A stretch of DNA of 64,000 bases from assembly GCF_000001735.4 (NCBI RefSeq), contig NC_003070.9, positions 22,429,971 to 22,493,970 on the forward strand. The letters are read 5' to 3'. Both the position numbers and the translations under genes were made by a program. Below are positions 41,291 through 53,384 of the stretch, piece after piece. Positions within the stretch are counted from its first letter, which is position 1. Every line of letters begins with the position of its first letter. The DNA comes from Arabidopsis thaliana. Taxonomy: Eukaryota; Streptophyta; Magnoliopsida; Brassicales; Brassicaceae. The notes beneath the pieces are model-generated. The model did not search any database. It was not told the DNA's origin and saw only the letters and a program-made list of their open reading frames with translations.

Positions 41291-44076
41291 CATGGTTCAA
41301 TATATTAGCAGATAAAAATAATGGAAACGAAATAAACCTGCTTCACGATCTCTTCATATTTAGCGGCTAGTTTTTTAACTTTAGCTTCTCCTGACTGTCT
41401 CACCTGGTTAGTCTTCGCAGTATTGTCATCAACCTGTTGATATATAAACAAATAAAACTTACGGAGATGATAAAGCATCGTGCACAACAGATTCACGTTG
41501 TTAGATGTTCGATAGAAAGGAAGCAATACCATAGCTACTACTGATTCAACATTCGTTTGCCTGGTTTCAAGTTCACGTCTTCTGGATTCAACCTCCACTT
41601 TTAATTCATTCAACTGTTTCGTCCAATCATCAAACATGACTGCTTTTTCTTTCTCTAGTTGTTTCAATGATTCGTTCAACTGTTCCACTGTTGACAGAAG
41701 AGATGATTACAGTCTCCGTCCCAAAACAAAATTCAGAAACAATATCTGAAGAAGGAAGAAATAAACCAACACTTGCCTATTCTTTCCCGCTCAACCACTT
41801 TCGCCTCAAGTGATTTGTATGCTACCCCATCCTCACTCAGCTTATCTTTAAGAGCTTTGAATTCTTTCTCAACCGTTTTCGCATTGGTTACCTGTAACAT
41901 CATCAAATATACATAAAAATGAAAGATAAATCTAAAGACACATTAGATCTCATTCCAATAATTGGAAGGATCTGTGTGTTGCCACATGCTAGAGATACAA
42001 TACATGGTTCACAATCTATAAGCAATGAAAGAGGAAAGGAGTTTTTTTGCTTGGTCACCTGTTCGTTTATTAACTGCAGTTGCGAAGATGACTTTAAAAT
42101 TTTCTTCAAGGCCTGCAAAAGGCAACCATAGTTGAATAAACTTTATTACCTCAATATTAAAGCAAAACTTATTCGACTCAAAAATAAAGCATAAAACTGT
42201 TGCAAGACAAAACATAAGAAAATTTTGAAGTAACAACACAGAATAAGGTCTCAATCTAATATTTTCCATCTTGGGATCATTCTCATCCACTATACAACAA
42301 AATAAAAGAAGTTCTTCCTAAAGCTTCTGGACAGAATTTCATGAAGTATGAACAAAAGTGATAGAGCAATAAACACACCAAACTTAGAAGAATAATGACT
42401 TGAAATATCCTTCTCTAAAAACTGGTTTGAGAGCAGTATCCGCAGTGACCATTAAGTTGCAAATGTCGTAAATGCATTTAGCTACTTGCTAAGCGACAGG
42501 ATTTAGTAACAATCTAGAGTTTTCATTAGATACCTTTTCAAAAACCTCAAGAATGGCAGCCTTTTCCTGGAAAGTTACCATTGCTGATTGTTCAGCTTTC
42601 TTTGTTTCCCCAAGTACTAGTTTCTTCTCTTCTAAAGCTCCCTGTCTCCACAACAAACGTTTATACTAGTGTATACCAAAAGTTTATCTTAGGACTAGTA
42701 CTAGTTGGAATAAAAATATACCTGCAATTTGTCCGGTGATTGAACAATTTGTGAGCGGAGGTTTGCATTTTCTTGGACAGTTTCCACAAGATCAAACTCT
42801 GCTTTGGAAATCTGTAGAGAGAAATACACATGTCAGGAGCAGAAAACGCCTCTCAAGTTCAAGCATATGCAAATCACCTAATTGACAAACAAAATTTGTT
42901 TCTTCACCAACTTCATAATAAATTACAAATAACCCAATTTAGTTTGAGGAAGGAGCTCGACACCATATCCTGCGGTTACGTACCTCGTTATCCATCTGTG
43001 TACTCTTCTCTCTCATTTTCTGGAAGGTAGCTCGCAGTGACATCTGCTGATTATTTAGTTCCAATATTTTTTTATTCAGTTGTTCAATGTTCGCTTCTAG
43101 CTCTTGGACAAAAGGTAAGTCCCTCTCAACGGCTTCATCAAATTCTCCAATCTCTGCATTCAACTGCATGTACAGCTTTTAGAAAAAGATAAATGACTTA
43201 TCTATGGGATACATATTTTTCTTGCATTACCTGAGCAACCTTTGCCTCACACTGCTTTCGCTGCTCATCAAGGAGACCCAACTCTTCTGCCTTTGGTCTT
43301 ATAAGATCCATTTTCGAGTCTCTGGTACGAAAAAAAGATTAAAGAAGATCAAGTGGGACAAATAAGAACTCTCTATTTTAACTTCTTGGTGCATCGAAAT
43401 AGATACTACAGAGAAGAACTAAGAGCATGAAGGACATACTTGTATAGACCATAGTTCAAAAGTGCGCTGATGAAAAACTCGGTTCGGGATGATTCAGGGC
43501 GTAAGAGATCCTTGAAACTAATTGGTAATGGACAATCAAGCATTTCTAACATATCTTTCACTTTGCAATAAAGCTTCATAGCTTGCATTGAAGTGGCATG
43601 ATGATCTGGATTCTCCAATTGCTCCAAAGCCTCAAAATCAACTTGCCCTTTCTCTTCTCTACAATGTCGAAAAACGCAATTCAAAAAAGAAGCATCATCA
43701 GAAATTCCCCCAAATTGAAACAAAAAATAGGGTTTTCAAAATTACTTAGCAGTTCATACAATCAAAAATAGAAAATCCCAAAGATTCAATATTTAACATA
43801 ATTTCTGACAGAATTCGATGACCTAGCTCGAAACTAGACGAAGAGTTTCAAAATCGAGGGTAAAATTGAGTGAAGAGCTAAGAGAGGAACTAGGGTTTTG
43901 AGGAGTACATACTCGTCGAGGGCGTCGAGATAGATAAGAATTCTGGTGTAAAGCTCGGAGACAAAGTCGGAAGTTGGGGTTTTGAGATCGGTCTCTGTAA
44001 CGCTAGCGATTTGAGCATCCTTGAGCGCCGTGATAATGTCGGAACGAGAGAGCCTCGGGTACTCGTAGGCTGACAT
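41126..44076 (-). CDS. NUF2: Kinetochore protein NUF2 (NDC80 complex)
   Basis: Eleven exons (44076-43913, 43658-43440, 43321-43231, 43163-42984, 42811-42722, 42641-42534, 42112-42059, 41891-41777, 41687-41530, 41433-41338, 41173-41126) give 440 codons plus stop. The N-terminal part (MSAYEYPRLS, then SFKDLLRPESSRTEFFISAL) is the calponin-homology-type head that binds microtubules with NDC80. From about residue 145 the protein is almost all coiled coil (Leu, Glu, Lys and Gln heptads). It links spindle microtubules to the outer kinetochore. The intron after exon 8 uses a GC donor (G|GCAAGT at 41777/41776); the nearby GT would break the frame. An E2F-like site lies 142 bp upstream of the start. 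Confidence 0.94.
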
Positions 44077-44217
44077 AGTTTTCAGTTTTGGTCAGGTTCG
44101 GATTTGTTGTGTCTGGATTCGAAGAAACTGAAAATGACAATTTGGAAAGAAATGAAAAAAAAAAAAGAGAGCCTTTGATTTTAGTTGGGTCAGGTTCGAT
44201 TTGTTTTTTGCATTTGC

Positions 44218-44227
44218 TTTTCCCGCC
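44218..44227 (+). promoter_or_regulatory. E2F-like site in the NUF2 promoter
   Basis: TTTTCCCGCC contains the E2F/DP consensus TTTCCCGC. It lies 142 bp upstream of the NUF2 ATG. E2F sites are common in plant genes expressed at S phase and division, which suits a kinetochore gene. Binding is inferred. Confidence 0.6.
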
Positions 44228-44464
44228 TATATGAAACTGCAGTCTCTGCAGATATTGATGCATATTTGGATACGGTAGAACGTAGAAGCTTTTATAAATA
44301 AAATTAAAAAAGAAACTTTAATCTACAAAAAAAAAAATTAAGCATTTTAATATTGTAGAGATTTGGTCTTAATATCTTGATGCACTAGACATCTTGCCAA
44401 AACATAGAGGTCAAGAGACATTCACTGATGTGAATAATGTATACTTTGTACGTGGAAAAATAAT

Positions 44465-44693
44465 AGAAAATGTGCTCATTACAATCTCTCTTCTACCTTA
44501 CTTTAGCTCAATCAGACCTGCCTTGTACTTTAGAGGCTTGGTAGAAACGCATCAAACGACACCGTGTATTCATGAAACTGCAAATATCAAAAGCAAGGCT
44601 CACTAATATGTCTTACAAAGAATCTGGAAGAAGCCTAGTACTTTTTTAACTTTAGAAACCTCTTAACTTGATGCACCACAAAGCTTTTGCTTC
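44465..44693 (-). pseudogene. Duplicated 3' fragment of NUF2 (direct repeat, copy 2)
   Basis: This block repeats 41061-41290 with few mismatches, in the same orientation. It contains the intact final NUF2 exon (about 44514-44578 region, coding FHEYTVSFDAFLPSL and stop), its AG acceptor and about 110 bp of intron. It lies upstream of NUF2's own start and downstream of CPSF73-I, so NUF2 is bracketed by two copies of its own tail. No other NUF2 exon is present, so it cannot make NUF2 by itself. Confidence 0.88.
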
Positions 44694-44983
44694 CATATCC
44701 TAGATCAGCATAATGATAGAAAAATGCATATGGGAAAAGCACGAATCAGCAAAATGATTTATGAAAAAACCTAAAAAAGTTAAAAACTCATAGTTGATAA
44801 CATCCATAAGACTTGATCATTATCACAGTAGGGTAGTAGCAAAGTTTCTCAATAAACACCTTCTTAAATAACATCCATTAGACTTGATCATTCACTATTA
44901 CTAAACATGGGAACAGAAACATCATCAGATGGATAAAACTCTATGATGATTTAAGATACCTCAACGATGACTTTAAAAAGCTA

Positions 44984-47690
44984 CTAAGAAGCTGAGAGAG
45001 GGATTGGTTTCACAGCGCTCTGAATCCGCTCAAAAGCTACTCTCACTCTTTCCTTAAGACCTGAATGCTCACTCTCTACCTCTCCACTCTCTTTATCCAG
45101 CTGAGCGACATTGCCATCGACCCTAATCACCAGTTTCCCGTTTTCTCCTAGTTTCACATCCCCGAAAAGCGAAACAAGAAGTGCGTATATCACTTTCTCA
45201 ACTTTCTTCCCGTTCTCTTCCTCGGATTTCACAGCATCTTCTTCTTCCATAACGATCTTGGGGACTTCTCGGCTGATGTTGAGAATCAGAGCTACAATGG
45301 AGTCTGAAACCATGTCACTTATTGGATCTGATGACCACTGAAGTGAGATGTGCTTCTCTGACTCTTGTTTCACCGTTACTCTTTCATGAACTTTCAGTGC
45401 TGGAAGCCCCGATTCCTCATCTGTTGAAAATTCCACGCTCTCGAAAATCTTCTCCAGGCGATGTTTTATCACACCAAAAGCTCCTACAAACGGGATTGTA
45501 ATTCGCTGAGTTACAGTTGCTGTTGATAGCTGTGAGAAAACATGGAGTTCGTCAGGTGCCATTATCTGATAAGTGAACCCTTTCTTCACCAGAATCCCGC
45601 TTACTGTATCGCCAACATCAGGTGTCTTTTCCGCCAATCTCCCAATGGTTTTCGCCAATTTCTCAGAATTAAAATACATTTCCACTGACTCACAGTTCTT
45701 CGGGGTCATGATCTTTGTGTTTCCATCAGGAAACTCTGTTAAGAGCTTCTGTTTGAGCCTCATCATCTCGTTAGCTTCACCGTGAACAAGGATGATGTTA
45801 GGAGGCATGAGCTCTTTCAAGAACGTGCTCGTCTGCGCGTAATCTGCATGAGCAGAGAACGATATATAGTGCACTTGCATGTTGAGCGGAGCAGTAAGAC
45901 CATTCATAAGAGTCACCTCCTTTGGTTCATTAATTATCGTCTTGGCCAGTGTACCTTCCACCATATAACCTGGTATGATACAAGCATTCTTCTTATCTGA
46001 ACACCAGCTGTCAAAGAGTTGCCTTGAGAGACCGCTTTGAAGACCTCCAGGAGTAGCCATTACCACAGATGGACCGACATCATTAAAATCATCGATGCTG
46101 TTTAATGGAGAAATGTGCTTGAACACAAACGGATTAGAATTTGCAAACTGGTTGCGGATTCTGTCGTTCATAGATAATATGTAGGTTTGGTAAACCGCCA
46201 TACACTTTTTGGCGAGTGGTGATGCATAGTAGATTGGGATATTGTGTAGATCTGGGTGGTTCGCCCAGTATTCATCAAGAATCAAGAGAAGTTCCTGAGC
46301 ACGGCCCAGTGCAAAAGCCGGGATCAGCACACGTCCACCCTGAGCAACCGTTGAATGGATTACATCAGTGAAGCGTTTCTCACGAATATGACGAGATTGA
46401 TGAAGCTGGACACCAGAAGTGGATTCAATGATGCATATGTCAGGGGAGAATTGAGGAAGCTCAGCTGCTCTCAGATGTCGGTCTTCCTCACGGGAATAGT
46501 CGCCTGTATAGAGGATTCGGACACCAGCTATATCCACCATAAACATGGCTGCACCCAAAACATGGCCTGCCGTGTAACACCAGAACTTTATGCCATTCAC
46601 TTCAACTGTTTGATGGAAGTCAATTACCTATAGAGGAAATCAAATATAAACCTTAACTCAACAATCACAGTTTTGAAGCAGATTTAATTTCTTTTGAACT
46701 TATCCCAAACCTAGTGGAGCAGTCAAAGTATAAACATAGTCATAGAATATAATGCAGTACTAACCTCAATTTTGTCCATAGACTTGTTGATGTCTTGTTC
46801 ATCGAACAACATATCTTCCACAGACACTTTGCTCACTTTTACATAATCTGTAAGCAACAGCTTGTAGATGGCCTTTGTTGCATGTGTCATGAAAACCCGC
46901 CCATTGAATGTCGTCTGATCAAAACATCAATAACCTGAATTAGTTCTCAGCTATGTTTTAACACATCCCAAAAAACAAAATCATTTTGAAAAGAGAAACA
47001 AACCTTCTCCAGAAAATAAGGTAGAGATGCTGCATGATCTATATGAAAGCTGCAACCAAAAGCATCAACACATTATATGTTATCTTAACCCAATAAACCT
47101 CTTACACAAAACACAAACTCTTTCAAGTAGACAAACAGAGACAGAACAAACTCTAGCCTCCTACAAGCTTGAACTAATTAATCCAAGAAGGTCTCTCTAC
47201 TACACATCATCCTTCTGTTTTTGTATAAACAAACTTAAACTTCGAAGATTTTGCTCAAATTATCATTCTATTCAAATCAAGACTATCATTTTCTCTTCAA
47301 AGTTTCAATTTTTCTTAATGGGTATTAGCCAAAAGAGGAAGAAGAAGGAAACATACTGAGTAATCAAGAGGACATCAATGGAAGAAGGATCAATCTCATC
47401 GAAGTAAGGCAACGCAGCCATGCCCGAGTACGCAGGATGAATCCCACAATCAAACTGCACAACACAACCAAAATCAACTATAAGACATGCCCCAACAACA
47501 AAATCAAAACACATTTGCTTGATTAGAACAAAACGGAGAAGCTGACCAGAATATTTTTGCCTCGGAAGGACATGTAAACACAGGAACGACCCACTTCACT
47601 TCCGGCTCCTAACGGAGTAACGATAAGTTGATCTCCATCTCGCGAAATTGGTTGCTCTCTTCTTTTCAGAGAAGTAGAAGAAGAAGCCAT
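44984..47690 (-). CDS. CPSF73-I: Cleavage and polyadenylation specificity factor CPSF73-I (3' mRNA endonuclease)
   Basis: Five coding exons (47690-47547, 47454-47357, 47049-47004, 46914-46765, 46627-44984) give 693 codons plus stop. The metallo-beta-lactamase motif HFHIDH falls at residues 81-86, split across the exon 2/3 junction. Later metal ligands are seen in [21 protein letters not shown] and SFSAHADY. The beta-CASP domain sits between these, and [11 protein letters not shown] follows. The C-terminal 200 residues are the CPSF73-100 C-terminal region that contacts CPSF100. It cuts pre-mRNA at the poly(A) site in the nucleus. The start [20 protein letters not shown] is preferred over an in-frame ATG 27 bp upstream because it gives the family's length. 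A divergent WAPL2 promoter and a tRNA gene lie directly upstream. Confidence 0.96.
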
Positions 47691-47802
47691 GTTTCGTCTT
47701 TCTCGATTTTCCTCCAAGAGAAGAAGAAACTCAAAGAACTGAGTACAGCAATTTCAGTTAGTGTATATCTTCAAACCCTAAAAGCCTTTAAAAAAAAAAA
47801 AA

Positions 47803-47876
47803 CGACCACAGTGGGAGTCGAACCCACGACCTTCTGATCCGAAGTCAGACGCGCTAATCCACTGCGCTATGCGGTC
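47803..47876 (-). tRNA. tRNA-Arg (anticodon TCG)
   Basis: The reverse strand folds as a complete 74-nt tRNA. The acceptor stem GACCGCA pairs with TGTGGTC (one G-T pair), with discriminator G. The anticodon stem TCTGA/TCAGA encloses the loop CTTCGGA, so the anticodon is TCG and reads CGA. The T arm carries GGTTCGACTCC, a perfect B box. There is no intron. A run of T on the transcribed strand (47789-47802 as A on the plus strand) directly after the 3' end is the Pol III terminator. It lies between the CPSF73-I and WAPL2 start codons. Confidence 0.95.
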
Positions 47877-47998
47877 AATACATAGCAATTGAAAATATTA
47901 TATTTATATAGAAAGTCATATTATATACCGAAAATACCCTTGTCTTATTTTGTCACTCAAATCTGCGAACGAAGAGAAAATTCGAAGCTTTCTCGGCG

Positions 47999-50900
47999 AT
48001 GATGGAGCGAACTTACGGCCGTCGCAAGCCGGGGATGTTAAACGACGACGTCTCGCGGGCGGAACATATTTTTCCGTCTTCTTCATCTCCAGAACTCGAG
48101 CCAGTTGATTTCTCAACTCAAGAATCATCTTGTGTCTGGAATTATTCTTCAAGATCCACTTTTTCGGATAATGATTTTTCTGAGAAGAGGAACAAGAGAC
48201 CCAGAAACGGTGGTGGAGGGTTTGGTTCGAATTCGACTTTGATGGAGGCTCAAGAGTTCGGCGAGTTAATTGAGAATGAGGACGAAGTTAACTTCGCTCT
48301 TGATGGGTTGAAGAAAGGACATAAAGTTAGGATCAGAAGAGCTGCTTTGTCCTCTCTACTCTCGATTTGTGAATCTCAGTATCAGCGACGCTCTTTGAGA
48401 GCTTTAGGGTATGTTTATTTACTTAAGATTTTCAGTATCTTCCTTTCTAGACTTTCTAGGGTTTGTTTGAAGTCGAGTTCTTTTAAAAGTTTCTGAATTT
48501 TGTTATTTCAGGATCTCACAGTCCATAATTGATGCGATTTTGGGTCTTTGCCTTGATGACATACCAAGCAATCTTGCTGCAGCTACCCTTTTCTTTGTGC
48601 TAACTACTGATGTAAGTAACTTATTTGCATTGTGAAATCTGCTTGTGATGCTCTTTTCTCTTGCTCCATTGGCATTTTTCTCTTGTTTACTAGTTTTATG
48701 TTCATGATTCTAGGGTCAAGATGATCACTTTATGGAGTCACCCAACTCCATCAAGTTTTTGGTTAAGCTGTTGAGACCTGTGGTTTCTGCCAGTACTAAA
48801 GTAAAGCCGCGGAATATAGGATCTAGGCTCTTATCAATAATCAAGGATGTTGATGCAGCACGTGATGCAGCCAGTATGCATGATTTAAGCTCCTGTGATA
48901 TAATTGACAGAGCTCAGGAAATTCTTGTTAATTGCAAGGAGTTGAGATTGATTGATAGCTATAAAATCGAGAGGATGAGGCCTGAGCTAAGTACGAAATG
49001 GGTAGCTTTGTTGGTGATGGAGAAGGCGTGCTTGTCCAAAATCTCTTTTGATGGTACTTTAACTTCCTGTCTGTTTTGCTGGAACAATGACTAGCTAACT
49101 ATTTAAGACGCATCTGGTATATTATATTGAGTTATAGAATTGGAAAGTTATGTTATCTGCTTCAGTGAATCAGTTTAACAAATGTGTCAGCGGTAATAGA
49201 ATCCTACGACCAGATTATAATTGATTTATAAATTTCTAATTATTGATATTATCATTCCCCATCCAGATACCTCTGGTACTGTGAAAAAATCTGGAGGAAT
49301 GTTCAAGGAGAAACTGAGAGAACTTGGAGGACTTGATGCTGTCTTTGATGTTGTTATGGATTGCCACACTGTAATGGAGGTGTGAACCTGTATGTTATAG
49401 GGATCTTGCTATATATGTCTTTATTTGGCTAGGACGTCAATAACTTGTGTAAAGTGTCGTAGATTGGTAGCTTTATAATTGTTTGCTATCTTCAGGTTCA
49501 TGTTTTATTTCAATCTAATTTATTGCTGAAAATCGTTGCAAGTCAAGGTTCTTTTCTTGTCCTTGGGCAAGAGAATTCTCTTGTTTGTGTAACACAGTTT
49601 AATGTTATTGTGACTGCGTTTGTTGTGGACAAGTTGGATGTCTGTCTTAGTGGTGGCAAAGACTCTGTACTTAAGTTGTCAATAGTTACTGGACCTTTGC
49701 AACTGTATTTAATAAGAGTCTCTATTGCATATTTTGTTTGCAGAGCTGGGTGACTCATGACACACTCTCTGTCGAGGATATAAAAGATGACTTGAATAAG
49801 CAGAGTCTGATGTTACTTCTGAAATGTCTAAAAATCATGGAGAATGCTACATTCCTCAGCACAGAAAACCAGGTAACTTTTATTTATTTTGGATTCCCAG
49901 CCTCATGATAGCTTGTATTGAATAGCTCTGCAGTTTGCACCTAAAAAATAACTGTACATAATATATCTTTCAGATTCATTTGCTCAGACTTAATAAAAGC
50001 ATGGGTTCTCATGAATCCCGACTGTCTTTCACAGAGCTCATGATAAGTGTCATCAAAATACTTTCAGGTACCCATTCCTATATTTGGATTTTACCACCAT
50101 GACTTGCTTCGTATGTTATCATCTCTTATGCTGATGGCTGGTTGGAATGATTACACCAGGTCTTCAGTTACGTGCTCACAGGAACGAAAAGCATCCTCAC
50201 CCTCAGCCACATCTAGCTTCTGCTGTTAAGAAGGGCTTTGTGACAATTATTAGTTCAGATACTTGCTCTACCACTGGCTTTAGCTCCATAAAAAGTTTGA
50301 GCGTATCCAAGAGAAATCAGTCTGCATTCCTGGTAGGTTGCTCAACGACACCAAAGCCGGGGTCTCAATCAAGTGTAATGTCGACAATTGATCACTGCAC
50401 GCTGACGACTACAGCTGGTTCCAACACTGGGTCGTTTGCAGGCAGATTAGCCTCATTGGGTAGTGGCATTTCCAGAAGTAAAACAAGGACTAGCCAAACT
50501 AGAGAATCCAGTTGTAAAAAAGTTGAAAACTTTGCATCCTTCGAGGATAGTCAAGATCCTTTTTCATTTGATTTAGAAGATTCAGGACCTTCCAGATGGG
50601 CAGTAGGAAAGCAAAAGAAATCTAAAGGTCAAAAGAGGAAGGGAAGCTACAGAGATAAGAAAGATGAACGCTCGCTTCAGCTCTTCTCGAGCCAGGAGGA
50701 ATCAAACCATGGTTTAAATTCTCAGGAGGAATCAAGTGATAGAGATCACCATGTAACAGAGCAACCTTCTTTAACATATGACATTGATAAAGGATGTCTC
50801 TGTCTTTTATCTGATTGCCTTTTAACAGCCGTGAAGGTAATGTACAGTCTTTTTAACAATTACTTTTCTGTTATGTAACAAATTTCTGCAGCTGGAATGA

Positions 50901-52110
50901 AAATATGTTTGGACCAGAATGGAATGTCACCTTTTATGCTAATCTGTTTAGATATGTGAGGATATCATGTGATCTTTTGCTACGTTCTGATTCTGTTGAA
51001 CATATTTTCAGGTATTAATGAACCTAACAAATGGTAATTCTGTTGGTTGTCGGGAAGTTGCTGCCTGCGGAGGACTGGAGAGCATGGCTGAATTAGTTGT
51101 TGGACACTTTCCTTCCTTCACCAGATCTCCGCTTTACAGTCAGATGGAGTCCGGGACATGCCACCAGAAAGATAAACATCTCACAGACCAGGAATTAGAT
51201 TTTCTTGTTGCCATCCTGGGGCTACTGGTAAACTTGGTGGAGAAAAACGGAATAAACAGGTACCAAACTGCTCTTTTCGATTTACATCTTTATGTCAACT
51301 CAGGAAAACATAGTCACTGATTGTCTTTTATGCAAATGGGGGGAACTCGTGATTTCATAATATTATGATCTGACTCGTACCCATGTCTTGAAAAATATTC
51401 GCTAATCAGTTATTATTTGGTCCAGGTCAAGGCTCGCGGCAGCTAGTGTTCCGATTACCAATCCAGAAGGGTTACAAGATAGTGAACAAGACATGATCCC
51501 TCTTTTATGTTCAATCTTTCTCACCAATAAAGGATCCGCAGACACCAAAGATGAAACGAGTACTTTCACTTTGGTTGGTATCTAATCATTGTTTTCTTGT
51601 CGAATTTAAATAGCCCTTAGTAGAAAGTATGTCTTAAAACCTGCTCCTTCCTCATGTTTCAGGACGATGAAGAAGCTGTTTTAGAAAGCGAAAAGGAAGC
51701 GGAAAAGATGATCGTGGAGGCATATTCTGCCCTTCTACTTGCATTTCTATCCACAGAAAGGTTATTTATCTATATCTTCCTTACTACCTTTTTAAGTATT
51801 CTAATTCTCAAAAAGTTGTAACATAATCTCTTATTCTTAGCAGTAGAAGTATACGAAATGCCATCAGAGATTATCTCCCAAAACGCGACATGGCAATTCT
51901 GGTACCCGTGTTGGATAGATTTGTGGTACGTTCCTCTAAACCCTTCATATTTCAGTCTTAGTAGTCGATGTGGTATGCGCACTGAAACCTTTTGATGCGA
52001 CCATGTACTTGTTCTTACTGTGTTAGGCGTTTCATACAACACTGGACATGATTCCTCCAGAAACACATAAAGTGGTTATGGAAGTTATCGAGTCGTGCAA
52101 ATTGCCATAG
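47999..52110 (+). CDS. WAPL2: WAPL-type cohesin release factor
   Basis: Twelve exons (47999-48408, 48512-48611, 48714-49053, 49267-49379, 49744-49872, 49974-50067, 50160-50836, 51012-51259, 51426-51573, 51663-51760, 51841-51925, 52027-52110) give about 841 codons plus stop. The N-terminus is basic and Ser-rich. From FGELIENEDEVNFALDGL onward the sequence matches the helical HEAT-like WAPL domain, interrupted by a long charged insert in exon 7 (Ser/Lys-rich, SSQEESNHGLNSQEESS). WAPL removes cohesin from chromosomes in prophase; in Arabidopsis WAPL1 and WAPL2 act redundantly in meiosis. A second in-frame Met follows the first directly. The acceptor of exon 11 is a TAGCAG tandem, so forms of 840 and 841 residues may coexist. 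Confidence 0.92.
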
Positions 52111-52678
52111 AACGGAGGGAAAAAAACAGGCGACATCTTCGTTCTCCTCTCACTGTACAGCTTCTGCCACACTTTGGGTTTGCTCCACACTTATAGTTAG
52201 TGGTCTCACACAATGGAACATGTTACACGTATAATATGGACACAAATAGAGTATCTTTTAGTTCTTTCTTTTGAGGTTTTGTTTTTTTGGTTCAGCTTAG
52301 TTTAGTAATTCACATCCCCCATTCTTTTGTACTTTTGTCATACAAAGAAAGAACAAACAGATATATAGAAATAGATTGCTTAATGAGAGTTAATCATATC
52401 GTATCTTAGTATATCGTTTATTTGTGTGCTCAAAATCACATTTTCTTTGTTATTCATAATCATCAATATTGGAATTACGAGGCTTAATGAAACTATGAAA
52501 GAGTCATAATTTTCTAGCCTAAAGAAAAAAATTCTTTTTTTTTTCTGACTCATTTTCCTCTAGTATAAGAAAATATCTTTGTTTTTGAAAAAATATATTA
52601 ATCAATACTCACATGATTAATTCCAATTTATGATTGAGAACGAATTAGTGATAAACTAAGATAAGTGATAATTTATAG
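52111..52678. other. 3' flank of WAPL2
   Basis: It probably holds the WAPL2 3' UTR and then AT-rich spacer. No gene seen. Confidence 0.45.
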
Positions 52679-52687
52679 TTTTGCAAT

Positions 52688-53170
52688 AGGAAAAGTGTAA
52701 TTAAAATCAACATTTTTAACAAGTTGAGGATTTTAGTGATATTTTAAACGACGAAACGAAATAAATATCAAACTTATGTCGAGTTTTCAAATAAATACCA
52801 ATTTTGTTGACTTTCCAAATAAATACTAAACTTTCGTTGACCTAGTCATATTAGACATGCCGTTAAGTGGGATAACACATCCTGTTACAATTAAACGACG
52901 TCGCTTTGTTTTTATAAAAAGCAATAACGTTTGAATTAACGGGTATGTTAATAGAAATTTAATTTTGTTAACGGGATCTGATAATTTACTTAACATCATG
53001 CTTAACATGACCATATTAACAAAAATTTGGTATTTATTTGGAAAGACAACATAAATCTGATTTTTGTTTAGAAAATCAACGTAAAATTAATATTTGTTTC
53101 GTTTTGTTAGAAGTTGAGGATTTAAATGAATGCTTTCAATAAGTGGGGAATTTTAGTGACATTTTTCCCG
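52688..53170. mobile_element. Foldback Mutator-like element with 9-bp target duplication
   Basis: The 483-bp element is a long imperfect inverted repeat. The left arm reads inward as AGGAAAAGTGTAATTAAAAT; the right arm, reverse-complemented, reads CGGGAAAAATGTCACTAAAA. Later matched pairs include the motifs GTTGAGGATTT and TTTCCAAATAAATAC. Both ends are flanked by the perfect 9-bp direct repeat TTTTGCAAT (52679-52687 and 53171-53179). Nine-bp target duplications mark Mutator-like transposons, and long arms with no coding part mark non-autonomous foldback types. It ends about 100-150 bp before the presumed VIP5 transcription start. Confidence 0.82.
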
Positions 53171-53384
53171 TTTTGCAATATTTACATTGAAGGGGTTTTT
53201 CATTAAATATATAGTTTTTCCCTTGTTCAGCTCTTCTTCTTAAAAAATAAAAAGACTTCAGCATCTGCTTCCTCTCGACAATTTCGACATTACTCTTTCG
53301 TTTTTCACCCCTTCCTTCTTCTCCTTTAGCCGCCCGTCGTCGATCTCTGCAACACTTTCCGACGATTTCTCCGTCTGATCTCAA

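Noticed and set aside
48663-48720. Alternative start of WAPL2 within exon 3
   Set aside because: Upstream exons encode conserved WAPL sequence in frame, so the first ATG at 47999 is kept.
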